Below are positions 7,661 to 15,747 of a stretch of 16,011 nucleotides of DNA, one piece after another (the stretch's first letter is position 1; the number at the start of each line of letters is the position of its first letter). Made by a program: the position numbers and the translations under genes. The notes under the pieces were generated by a model. It was not told the DNA's origin. It searched no databases and saw nothing but the letters and a program-made list of their open reading frames with translations. Source of the DNA: an uncultured Prevotella sp. (lineage in GTDB: Bacteria > Bacteroidota > Bacteroidia > Bacteroidales > Bacteroidaceae); NCBI GenBank assembly GCA_905234355.1, contig CAJOHP010000025.1, forward strand, positions 1 through 16,011, written 5' to 3'.

Positions 7661-8655
7661 AACAGATTCTATCAAAACTGCTCAATCATGAGGAGCTCAC
7701 TCGTGAAGAGACCAAGAACGTGCTCGTAGGCATCACACAGGATGCCTACCCCACAGAGCAAATCACCGCCCTCATCACAGCCCTGCAGATGCGCGGCATC
7801 AGCGTCGAGGAGCTGCTGGGCTTCCGCGACGGTATACTCGAGACAGGCGTGCCCGTGCCGCTCGACTGCGAGCGCTACATCGACGTGGTGGGCACGGGCG
7901 GCGACCGCAAGAACACCTTCAACATCTCTACTACATCATGCTTCGTCATCGCCGGTGCGGGCTACAAGGTGGCCAAGCATGGCAATTATGCTGCCACCTC
8001 GACAAGTGGAGCCTCCAACGTCATTGCCCACCACGGCGTGAAATTCACCGACGACCTCGACCGTCTGAACCGCTGCATCAACGAGGTGGGCATCGTCTAC
8101 CTGCACGCACAGCTCTTTGCCCGCGCCATGAAGTTTGTGGGGCCCATACGCAAGGCACTGCCCTTCCCCACCTTCTTCAATCTGCTGGGCCCCATCGTCA
8201 ATCCCTCGCAGCCGCAATGCCAGCTGCTCGGCGTGGCCACACTCGACCAAATGCGACTTTACAGCAATGTCTACCAGAAGATAGGCATCGACTATGGCAT
8301 CGTCAACTCCATCGACGGCTACGACGAAATATCGCTCACGGGCGACTTCAAGGTGACCACCAACCACTATGAGCGCATCTTCTCTCCTTCCGACATGGGT
8401 TTCAGCATCATCAAGCCCGAAGAGCTCGTGGCCGGAGCCACCGAGGACGAGGCCGCCAGCATTTTCGATGCTGTTCTGCAAGACCGCGCACTGCCTGGGC
8501 AGAAAGAAGTGGTGCTGGCCAATGCTGCTTTCGGCATCCAAGTGCTCGAACGGGGCGAGAAGTCGATAGATGAGTGCATAGCCATAGCACGCGAGTCGAT
8601 AGAGAGTGGAAAGGCATGGAAGACTTTCATGCGTTTTGTGGAACTAAACAGCTGA
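7657..8655 (+). CDS. trpD: Anthranilate phosphoribosyltransferase
   Basis: TrpD transfers phosphoribose from PRPP to anthranilate. Its 332 residues match the free-standing form of the enzyme. The PRPP-binding loop VVGTGGDRKNTFNIST runs from 77 to 92, with GTGGD at 79-83. KHGN (107-110) and the following GAS (118-120) are the anthranilate/PRPP contact segments. The all-helical N-terminal domain covers about 1-65. The start overlaps the trpG stop (ATGA), and trpC begins 5 nt after its stop. No departure from the family was seen. Confidence 0.97.
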
Positions 8656-8660
8656 GCATC

Positions 8661-9446
8661 ATGGTCGACATTCTGCACGACATCATCGCCCACAAACATC
8701 AGGAGCTGGCACAATGGAAGTCGCCCAAACCCTCAATGCGGCAGGCACTTGCCTGCTCGCCCACAGGCATCATTGCCGAGTTTAAGCGGCGCTCGCCATC
8801 AAAGGGATGGATCAACAAACAGGCCAGCCCCGACGAGGTGCCACTGAGCTACCAGACGAACGGGGCTGCGGCCATCAGTATCCTTACCGACGAACAATAT
8901 TTTGGCGGTTGCGACCGTTATATTGTTGAAGCCCGACAGTCGGGGGTCACTATCCCCGTGCTATACAAGAACTTCGTCATCGACGAATACCAGCTCTACC
9001 AGGCTTGTCTCTGCGGTGCCTCTGCCGTGCTGCTCATTGCGGCATGTCTGCCCTTAGACACATGCCGCACGCTGCTCGTCAAGGCTCACACCCTAGGGCT
9101 CGAAGTGCTACTCGAGATGCACTCGGCTGAGGAGCTGCGATATGCCGATCTACGCCCTGACATGTGCGGCATCAACAACCGCCATCTCGGATCGTTTGTC
9201 ACCGACGTGGACGTATCGTTCCAGCTGGCAGAACAGTTGAAAGCCGCCTGCGGCGACGACGAAAGCGCCCCCCTGCTGGTGAGCGAGAGCGGCATTGGCG
9301 ACGCTCACACCATCTGCGAGCTCCGGCAGGCCGGCTTCCGCGGTTTCCTCATCGGCGAGACATTCATGCGAACGCCTGCACCAGGACTGGCACTGAGGAA
9401 TCTGACAGAGCAGATAAGGAAAGAGATGACACCATCACAGGAATAA
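8661..9446 (+). CDS. trpC: Indole-3-glycerol-phosphate synthase
   Basis: TrpC closes the indole ring, turning CdRP into indole-3-glycerol phosphate. I chose ATG 8661 (261 residues). The frame is open back to an ATG at 8574, but that would overlap trpD by 82 nt and add 29 residues unlike the family. From 8661 the (beta/alpha)8 barrel motifs fall in order: IIAEFKRRSPSKG 37-49 (E40 and K42), LYKNFVID 101-108 (K103, the likely general acid), LLEMHS 150-155 (E152, the likely base), INNRHLGSF 171-179 and SESGIGD 208-214. It is a single-function enzyme, not fused to TrpF as in E. coli. It starts 5 nt after trpD; trpF follows after 19 nt. Confidence 0.95.
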   Translation: MVDILHDIIAHKHQELAQWKSPKPSMRQALACSPTGIIAEFKRRSPSKGWINKQASPDEVPLSYQTNGAAAISILTDEQYFGGCDRYIVEARQSGVTIPVLYKNFVIDEYQLYQACLCGASAVLLIAACLPLDTCRTLLVKAHTLGLEVLLEMHSAEELRYADLRPDMCGINNRHLGSFVTDVDVSFQLAEQLKAACGDDESAPLLVSESGIGDAHTICELRQAGFRGFLIGETFMRTPAPGLALRNLTEQIRKEMTPSQE

Positions 9447-9465
9447 CTGAAGAAAGACAGGCAAC

Positions 9466-10140
9466 ATGAAAGTCAAAGTGTGTGGCATGAGCGACCCCCA
9501 GAACATTCGCGCGGTGGAAGCCTTGGGCGTCGACTATATCGGCCTGATATTCTGGCCACGTTCTCCCCGCTATGTAGCTATGGCGTCCTCTGGCACAGGA
9601 CTCATGCCCGACAGGGCATCTGCAACGGAAGAGCAATCTACTGGCACGACCCCGCGCGTAGGCGTTTTCGTCGACCCTACAGTTCAGGACATCCTCACCC
9701 ATGCCTATGCCTTTGGGCTCAGCGCCGTGCAGTTACACGGCCACGAGACGCCCACACTGCTGCGCAACCTACGCCGCACGCTGGGCAGCAAGACAGCTCT
9801 GTGGAAAGCCATCAGTATCGGCAATGAGGACGACCTCGAGGTTTGCAAGGCTTATGCCGACTGTGTCGACTGCTTCGTGTTTGATACGCGGTGTGCAACC
9901 ATGGGAGGCAGTGGCCGTCATTTCGACTGGAGCCTGCTCGAGCACTACCCCTGCGAGGTACCCTTCATGCTCAGCGGAGGCATCGGCCCCGACGACGCTC
10001 TGGCTCTGCGCACAGCGCTTGCCACCACACTGCCACAGCAGTGCATCGGCATCGACCTCAATTCCCGCTTTGAGACCGTTCCGGGCCTGAAGAACACCGA
10101 AGCACTCAGCCTTTTCCTCAGGCAGCTCCGCAATCCATAG
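9466..10140 (+). CDS. trpF: Phosphoribosylanthranilate isomerase
   Basis: TrpF performs the Amadori rearrangement of phosphoribosylanthranilate to CdRP. The 224 residues form one (beta/alpha)8 barrel. The catalytic pair is visible: C6 in KVKVCGM (general base) and D140 in VFDTR (general acid). QLHG (89-92), GGSG (147-150) and LSGGI (169-173) line the active and phosphate sites, and GIDLNSRFE precedes the usual PGLK. Between SPRYV and VGVFVD there is a loop of about 27 residues (38-64), rich in Ser, Thr and Gly; many TrpFs have a shorter one. The gene sits between trpC (19 nt) and trpA (42 nt). Confidence 0.95.
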   Translation: MKVKVCGMSDPQNIRAVEALGVDYIGLIFWPRSPRYVAMASSGTGLMPDRASATEEQSTGTTPRVGVFVDPTVQDILTHAYAFGLSAVQLHGHETPTLLRNLRRTLGSKTALWKAISIGNEDDLEVCKAYADCVDCFVFDTRCATMGGSGRHFDWSLLEHYPCEVPFMLSGGIGPDDALALRTALATTLPQQCIGIDLNSRFETVPGLKNTEALSLFLRQLRNP

Positions 10141-10182
10141 TCCCTTACAAATCCAGCAACACCACCAAAAACAAGGACACCA

Positions 10183-10962
10183 ATGAATAAAATAAACCAG
10201 CTCTTCGCCCATCGTGGCGACAAGAAGTTTCTCAGTCTCTACTTTTGTGCCGGCTGTCCCACGCTCGACGGCACAGCCGATGTCATTCTGACCATGCAGC
10301 GTCGTGGTATCGACTTCATCGAGGTGGGCATACCCTTCAGCGACCCGCTGGCCGACGGCCCTGTCATCCAGACAGCCGCCACCCGTGCTCTGAAGAACGG
10401 CATGACCGTATCGCGCCTACTGGAGCAGCTCCATGCGGTGAAGGACCAAGTGAGCATTCCGCTCATCCTTATGGGCTATCTCAATCCCATCCTGCACTAT
10501 GGCATCGAGCCCTTCTGCCGCGATGCCGCCGAAGCAGGCGTTTCCGGACTGATTATTCCCGACCTGCCCTTTGCCGACTACATTGCTCAGGTGAAACCCG
10601 TGGCCGACCGCTACGACCTGCGCATTATCATGCTCATCACCCCAGAGACGTCGGAAGAACGCATACGCTTCATCGATGAGCACACCGACGGCTTCATCTA
10701 CATGGTCTCGTCGGCAGCCATCACCGGTGCGCAAAAGCACTTCGACGAGCAAAAACAGCAATATTTCCGCCGCATAGACGAAATGAAGCTGCGCAACCCG
10801 CGCATGATAGGCTTCGGCATCAGCAATGCCCAGACGCTCAAGGCAGCCCAAGGCCATGCCGCAGGTGCCATCATTGGGTCGAAGTTCGTCACCCTGCTAA
10901 ACGAAGCCGAGGGCGATGCCAACACCGCCCTCGACCGTCTCTTTCTTGCACTTCAGCAGTAG
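10183..10962 (+). CDS. trpA: Tryptophan synthase alpha chain
   Basis: TrpA splits indole-3-glycerol phosphate into indole and glyceraldehyde-3-phosphate; the indole passes through a tunnel to TrpB. It has 259 residues. The catalytic pair is E47 and D58 in FIEVGIPFSDPLADGP (45-60), with the same 11-residue spacing as E49/D60 of Salmonella. MGYLNP (97-102), PDLPF (126-130), YMVSSAAITGA (173-183), GFGIS (210-214) and IIGSKFV (230-236) are the substrate and phosphate-binding loops. Position 22-25 reads CAGC where many homologues have TAGY or TAGD. It is the last gene of the operon; the 42-nt gap before it shows no promoter. It converges on the minus-strand GH105 gene 38 bp away, with no clear intrinsic terminator between. 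Confidence 0.97.
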   Translation: MNKINQLFAHRGDKKFLSLYFCAGCPTLDGTADVILTMQRRGIDFIEVGIPFSDPLADGPVIQTAATRALKNGMTVSRLLEQLHAVKDQVSIPLILMGYLNPILHYGIEPFCRDAAEAGVSGLIIPDLPFADYIAQVKPVADRYDLRIIMLITPETSEERIRFIDEHTDGFIYMVSSAAITGAQKHFDEQKQQYFRRIDEMKLRNPRMIGFGISNAQTLKAAQGHAAGAIIGSKFVTLLNEAEGDANTALDRLFLALQQ

Positions 10963-11000
10963 CTGCCGCAATTTGTCTTCATGCAGGCTTTGCGCATGGC

Positions 11001-13307
11001 CTACTGTATAGCCACGCGCAACGGTGAGCGCAGCGAGCGTAACGTCCAGTCGATGCGCTGCTGCCACTCCCCCTGCGTGCGCACGTCGTAGCGGCTCCAT
11101 GCCGACCCGAAATAATAGGTATAGGGGCTTCCCTGATAGCCATCGACGATGCCGAGCGCATGGCCCTCATTGCCGCCGCGAGGAGCGTCAAACAGCCGTT
11201 TCTCGGTCTTAGCTACCCCCTCGGGGAAAAGAACTGCCACATAGAGATAGCAGTTGTTGTAGCCCACATTGTCGGTGGGGTCGGCATACTGCACATAGTC
11301 GCTGCCCATCACCACGCCATCTTTTTCCTCAGAATGTATGACCACGCCCGATGCGAGCTGTGCCGGCCGGGTCATCCCTTCATACCACACGGTGGCACGA
11401 TTGAAGTTACTGCCCTTGTCGAGCGAGATGATGCGGTGCTCCGTGATGCTGTCGCCCTGGAAGGCAGCCTTGTGGTAGGTCAGCTCGACTGTGGTGCGCA
11501 GCGGCCCGTTGTCGAGCATTCGGTAGCTTTTGAAGCAATAAGGATATACTATCTGACCGTCGCCCATCAGCGCGGGCGTGCCACACCCTAGAGTAGCACC
11601 TACCTTATAGAGGTCCATGCCACGACCATGGTTGTGGTGGTAGGAGTTGATGCGGTAGAGCGAGTCGCCCCTGTGCCGGTTCTCTCGGCGCATCTTCTCC
11701 ACGGCCGGCATCATCACTACGTCTTCTATCCAGTAGCGCTGCTCCACGACCAGCTCAGGCGTATTCTTCGACCAGACATCAGTACCGTAGGAGCGCTCGC
11801 CAGTCTTTTGCAGAGCCGGTCCATAGACACGGTAGGCACCGCGGTCGTTTTCCCAGGCATAGTCGTCCTTGCGCTCAGGATAGAGGCGGCCATAACATAC
11901 CGTCTGAAATACCGACGGCGTGCCACGCTCGATGGTAAAACGAGCAGAGGTATGCGGACGGGCATCAGCCTCGATGAGCACCTTTCCGTCGTAGCTGAGC
12001 TGATAGGGCACCTCCAGTCCGTCGTTGGCCCGCACTACGAACTGTCGTCCGCCCTGTATACCAAGCTTGGCGAAGAGCTCTTTGGCACTGAGTTCCACCA
12101 CCTGATGGCGATACTCGTCGGCCTCGTTGCTCACGCTGACAATCACACGCTGTCCGCCACCGTTTGCTGTGCCGTCTTCGAAGCGCAGGTGCTCACAGGC
12201 AGCCAGGAGGAAGGCACCCACACCAAAGTTAGCCTGAGAATGGGCATCGACGGTCTTGGTGGGGTCGGGTTTCTCACCGATAGGTTGGACAAACCCCACG
12301 CTGCCGTCGGACTGCAGTGCCACGGTGGTGAGATATTTCCATGCCTTCTCGATGACAGGTAAGTAAGTGCTGCGGTCTAGCAGGTCGTGATTGACTCCCC
12401 ACAGCAAGCCGTAGGTAAAAAATGCTGTGCCGGAAGTTTCGGGTCCAGGTGCATCTTCCTCGCAGAGCATGGAGCGACTCCAATAGCCCCCTGGGCGCTG
12501 CACGCGAGCCACGCCCTCGGCCAGCTCACGGAAGCGCTTGAGGAAGAATGCTCGATGCTTGTAGTCCTCAGGCATGTCGGCAAGCACCTTGGCCAGTCCT
12601 GCCAGCACCCATCCGTCGCCTCGGGCCCAGAAGCTCTTACCCTCGTTGCAGGCGGTCTTCACCTTCGGGTAGATATACTTAGCGTCACGATAGTAGAGCT
12701 GTTCTTCCTTGTCGTACATCAGATTGTCGGCCCAGCGGAAGTTGTCGGAAAGTTTGTCGAGATACTTCACGTCGCCCGTCACCTTATAGAGCTTGGCAAA
12801 GACTGGCATGACCATGTAAAGCGCATCAGCCCACCACCAGAAGTCGCACTGTGGCTGGCGCACCTCATAGTCCATCACCTCGAGTGCACGAGCTATCTTG
12901 TAGTGGTCGGGATTCATCTCATACATGTCGATGTAGGTCTGGAAGCATATCTGCCAATCGCCGAAGAGCACGAAGTCGTGTCCCTCGCCATAGGTCTTGT
13001 ATTTCCACTTCGACGGGTCTTTCTCTCTGGCTCCCTGCCAGAGGTTGTGGCTGGCCCAGCGCGAGCTATAGTCCAGCCATCGTGCAGTACCCAGCAGGCG
13101 GTAGGCCTCCATGTTGCCTGTGTGATAGGCTGCCACATCCCAAAAGGAGCGTTCCAGCGGTGAGTGGTGCTGCTGCCAGTAGTCATTGACCTTGGTAATC
13201 ATCTCGATAGTGGAAAGTGGCTTAGCCGCTTCACGTTTTTTCTTTCTAGCAGCCTCAGCAGTGAAGCACAGGGCTAGCGCAAGAAACAGTAAGGTTAGTT
13301 TTTTCAT
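11001..13307 (-). CDS. Secreted GH105/GH88-like unsaturated glycuronyl hydrolase fused to a DUF4861-like domain
   Basis: From ATG 13307 the protein has 768 residues and begins with a clear signal peptide (MKKLTLLFLALALCFTAEAA). The frame is open back to a GTG at 13382, but that codon precedes the predicted promoter -7 box. Residues about 35-375 form the (alpha/alpha)6 barrel seen in unsaturated rhamnogalacturonyl hydrolases: FWWWADALYM (156-165, probable catalytic D161), FWARGDGW (226-233) and ETSGTAFFTYGL (290-301). Residues about 385-765 resemble DUF4861, a beta-rich domain often found with such enzymes in Bacteroidota. The family removes the unsaturated uronic acid that polysaccharide lyases leave on pectin or similar oligosaccharides. 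No lyase or SusC/D gene lies in the window, so the substrate is open. It has its own promoter. Confidence 0.87.
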   Translation of the reverse strand: MKKLTLLFLALALCFTAEAARKKKREAAKPLSTIEMITKVNDYWQQHHSPLERSFWDVAAYHTGNMEAYRLLGTARWLDYSSRWASHNLWQGAREKDPSKWKYKTYGEGHDFVLFGDWQICFQTYIDMYEMNPDHYKIARALEVMDYEVRQPQCDFWWWADALYMVMPVFAKLYKVTGDVKYLDKLSDNFRWADNLMYDKEEQLYYRDAKYIYPKVKTACNEGKSFWARGDGWVLAGLAKVLADMPEDYKHRAFFLKRFRELAEGVARVQRPGGYWSRSMLCEEDAPGPETSGTAFFTYGLLWGVNHDLLDRSTYLPVIEKAWKYLTTVALQSDGSVGFVQPIGEKPDPTKTVDAHSQANFGVGAFLLAACEHLRFEDGTANGGGQRVIVSVSNEADEYRHQVVELSAKELFAKLGIQGGRQFVVRANDGLEVPYQLSYDGKVLIEADARPHTSARFTIERGTPSVFQTVCYGRLYPERKDDYAWENDRGAYRVYGPALQKTGERSYGTDVWSKNTPELVVEQRYWIEDVVMMPAVEKMRRENRHRGDSLYRINSYHHNHGRGMDLYKVGATLGCGTPALMGDGQIVYPYCFKSYRMLDNGPLRTTVELTYHKAAFQGDSITEHRIISLDKGSNFNRATVWYEGMTRPAQLASGVVIHSEEKDGVVMGSDYVQYADPTDNVGYNNCYLYVAVLFPEGVAKTEKRLFDAPRGGNEGHALGIVDGYQGSPYTYYFGSAWSRYDVRTQGEWQQRIDWTLRSLRSPLRVAIQ

Positions 13308-13371
13308 ATTTGTTTTTGTTCGTGTATATCTGCTTAGGAGTTCTTCCATTGCTGTGAGTATTTTCTTGCTG

Positions 13372-13402
13372 CAAAAATACACAAAAAAGGCGAAAGTACA
13401 AA
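13372..13402 (-). promoter_or_regulatory. Bacteroidota-type promoter of the GH105-like gene
   Basis: On the minus strand TTTG (13402-13399) is followed after 19 bp by TATTTTTG (13379-13372), an exact TAnnTTTG. The start of transcription would fall near 13366, about 58 nt before ATG 13307. This supports choosing 13307 rather than an upstream codon. The -33 box lies exactly in the loop of the terminator hairpin of the preceding gene. Confidence 0.78.
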
Positions 13403-13420
13403 ACTTTCGCCTCCTTTTTT
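13383..13420. terminator. Bidirectional Rho-independent terminator after the DPP IV gene
   Basis: GGCGAAAGT (13389-13397) pairs perfectly with ACTTTCGCC (13403-13411) around the loop ACAAA. Six A residues lie on the left and six T residues at 13415-13420, so both strands have a T-tract. Read on the minus strand it ends the transcript of the peptidase gene, whose stop is at 13492. The stretch 13421-13491 is plain 3' untranslated sequence with no other element that I can see. Confidence 0.88.
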
Positions 13421-13491
13421 AGCTACTTTACCTCCACCTCTCCTCTACTCCTTTACTCCTTGAAGTTGAGCGAATGCGAAACTTGAATAGT

Positions 13492-15711
13492 TTACTTCAT
13501 GTGCTCGTCAAAGAAATTGAAGCATTGGCGGAAGAGATGGTTGCGCGTGTTACCACCATAAATGCTGTGGTTGCGGTTAGTGTAGACTAACTGTCGGAAG
13601 TCTTTGTCGGCCTGAACGAGGGCCTCGACATACTCGGCCGTGTTCTGATAGTGCACATTGTCGTCGGCCATTCCGTGACAGAGCAGCAGTGCACCGCTCA
13701 GCTTTGCAGCGCGTGCGATAGGTGTCACCTGGTCATATCCTTCTGGATTCTCTTTAGGCGTGCGCATAAACCGCTCGGTGTAGACGGTGTCGTAGTAGCG
13801 CCAGCAGGTGGGCGGGGCGATGGCCACGCCACAGCAGAACACGGGGCGGCCTTCGCTCATGGCCATGAGGGTGTTCCACCCGCCATACGACCATCCCCAG
13901 ATAGCGATGCGGTCTTTATCGACAAACGACTGCTGTCCTAGCCAGAGGGCTGTCTCCACCTGGTCCTGAGCTTCCTTCTCGCCCAAGCGCAGGTAGGTGC
14001 ACTTCTCGAAGTCAGCTCCCCGGCCGCCTGTTCCCCGATTGTCGACACACACCACTACATATCCTTTCTGAGCAAGGTATTGCTCCAGGATGGCACCCTG
14101 TCCGTTCATACCGATGCCCCAGGCGTTCTTTACCTGCTGGTTGCCCGGTCCGCCATACTGGTACATCACCACGGGATACTTCTTCTGCGCACTGAAACCG
14201 GCAGGCTTTACCATCCAGCCATAGAGTTTCACGCCCTGTCCCGTGGTGAAGGTGAAGAGTTCCTTGCTACCCTTGGCAAAAGAAGCATACTTTGCAGCCA
14301 GCTCGCCGTTGTCGACAAGCGTCTGCAACGTCTTGCCCTGCTGGCTGCACAAAGCTATCTTCGTGGGGGTATTCAGGTCGCTCCACGTGTGTATGAAGTT
14401 TCTGAAGTCACATGAAAAGACGGCCGACGACCATCCTTTCAGAGGTGTCACGCAGTCGGTCTTGCCATTCTTGTGATTCACGAAGACGCGCTGGTCAGTG
14501 GGGCCGTCGGTGAGTGCAGCAAAGAAGATGTCGCCCGTTGTCTCGTCGTAGCCATACACATCAGTGACGATAGTGTTTTTTCCCCCCACAGTGCGTAGTA
14601 GCTGCCCGTTGAGGTTGTAGAGATAGAGGTGGTTGTATCCGTCGCGCTCGCTGGTAAGCAGCAGATGGCCGGACGTCAGTCTGGTGTGGGCAAACACATT
14701 CTCGTTGATGTATTTATCCACCTTATCCTCGACGATAAGCTGGCACACCGTGCTCAGAGGGTTGGCCGTATAGATGCGAAGGCAGTCTTGATGACGGTTA
14801 AGGGTGAAGACCAGCACCTTGGCGGCGTCGTCGGTAGCCATGATGCGGGGTATGTATCCATCGTCATCGAGTGGCAGTTGGATGGTGCGCGTCTGATGGC
14901 TCTTGATGTCGTAGCTCATCAGCGCCAGCCGCGCGTTCTGCTCCCCGGCCTTCGGATACTTGTAGGTGTAGAAGCCAGGATATGTGGCATAGTCCTGCCG
15001 CTGGGGCGCCATGCCGCGGAAGAGGGGCATGCTGTACTCCTTCACTTCGGTCTCGTCGTAGCGCACCCATACTATCTGTCGTGAGTCGGCCGAAAAGACC
15101 ATGGCCCGATTGTGAGAGAACTCTTCCTCACATACCCAGTCAGGCAGTCCGTTGATGACCTTGTTACGTTCGCCGTCCTTTGTCACTTGGCTCTCGGCAT
15201 TGTCGTAGAGCAGTTTCACGAGGAAGATGTTGTTGTCGCGCACGAAAGCAATCTGGTTGCCATCGGGCGAAAACAGCGGGGTCTGCTGCGGTCCGCCGTC
15301 GCTCAGGGGAGTGAGCCGGTTGTTGGCCACGTCGAAGATGTAGTAGACGGCTGTGAAGGAGTGCCTATAAATAGGCTTTGTCTGCGTCTGTATGAGCAGT
15401 CGCTTGCCGTCGGGACTGACGATATAGCCATCGACCCTGTCGACCTGGTTGCCTCGCGCTGTAGCTGCATCGAAAAGCACGCCCTGCTGCTTGCCATTGC
15501 GGAAGGAGTATTTCACTATCTGCTTGCCATCGGCCGAGATCTGAGCATAGCTCTCGCCGTCGGCCAGTGGTTCCACGGCTGCCACGCCCTTGGGACGGAA
15601 GTCGCCCTGGGTGATGCTTTTCAGGTCGAGCCGCTCTGCTGCCGACAGGGGATGTAAGACTGTGGCCAGCAGGGAAATAAGGATAACTGCTAAATGTTTC
15701 ATCGCTGTCAT
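13492..15711 (-). CDS. Secreted dipeptidyl peptidase IV-type serine peptidase (family S9B)
   Basis: This 739-residue protein has a signal peptide (to about residue 24) and no lipobox, so a periplasmic or surface place is likely. Residues 40-480 form the beta-propeller, including DWVCEEEF (191-198), whose double Glu (E195/E196) matches the pair that holds the substrate N-terminus in DPP IV. The alpha/beta hydrolase domain (about 490-739) has S608 in GWSYGGW, D683 in HGMADDNVH and H715 in NRNHSIYGG as the triad; Y519 in YQYGGPG is the likely oxyanion Tyr. DPP IV removes X-Pro or X-Ala dipeptides, and in oral Bacteroidales it feeds peptide catabolism. ATG 15702 is an equally good start, giving a tidier signal peptide (MKHLAV). 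The gene upstream on the same strand ends 36 bp away and I see no promoter between, so the two may be cotranscribed. Confidence 0.93.
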   Translation of the reverse strand: MTAMKHLAVILISLLATVLHPLSAAERLDLKSITQGDFRPKGVAAVEPLADGESYAQISADGKQIVKYSFRNGKQQGVLFDAATARGNQVDRVDGYIVSPDGKRLLIQTQTKPIYRHSFTAVYYIFDVANNRLTPLSDGGPQQTPLFSPDGNQIAFVRDNNIFLVKLLYDNAESQVTKDGERNKVINGLPDWVCEEEFSHNRAMVFSADSRQIVWVRYDETEVKEYSMPLFRGMAPQRQDYATYPGFYTYKYPKAGEQNARLALMSYDIKSHQTRTIQLPLDDDGYIPRIMATDDAAKVLVFTLNRHQDCLRIYTANPLSTVCQLIVEDKVDKYINENVFAHTRLTSGHLLLTSERDGYNHLYLYNLNGQLLRTVGGKNTIVTDVYGYDETTGDIFFAALTDGPTDQRVFVNHKNGKTDCVTPLKGWSSAVFSCDFRNFIHTWSDLNTPTKIALCSQQGKTLQTLVDNGELAAKYASFAKGSKELFTFTTGQGVKLYGWMVKPAGFSAQKKYPVVMYQYGGPGNQQVKNAWGIGMNGQGAILEQYLAQKGYVVVCVDNRGTGGRGADFEKCTYLRLGEKEAQDQVETALWLGQQSFVDKDRIAIWGWSYGGWNTLMAMSEGRPVFCCGVAIAPPTCWRYYDTVYTERFMRTPKENPEGYDQVTPIARAAKLSGALLLCHGMADDNVHYQNTAEYVEALVQADKDFRQLVYTNRNHSIYGGNTRNHLFRQCFNFFDEHMK

Positions 15712-15747
15712 GTATCGTTTTTATTTCGTGATATACAAAAAAGGAAG

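Noticed and set aside
8574..8660. Upstream ATG extending trpC by 29 codons
   Set aside because: It overlaps trpD by 82 nt, adds residues unlike the IGPS N-terminus, and ATG 8661 sits 5 nt after the trpD stop as expected for a packed operon.
10963..11000. Possible terminator between trpA and the convergent GH105 gene
   Set aside because: Only a 4-bp stem (CAGC/GCTG) near the trpA stop and a weak ATGC repeat were found, with no T-tract. I cannot support a terminator.
13308..13382. Upstream start extending the GH105-like protein by 25 residues
   Set aside because: The codon is GTG upstream of the predicted transcription start and would bury the signal peptide. An ATG at 13349 is possible but also precedes the signal peptide.
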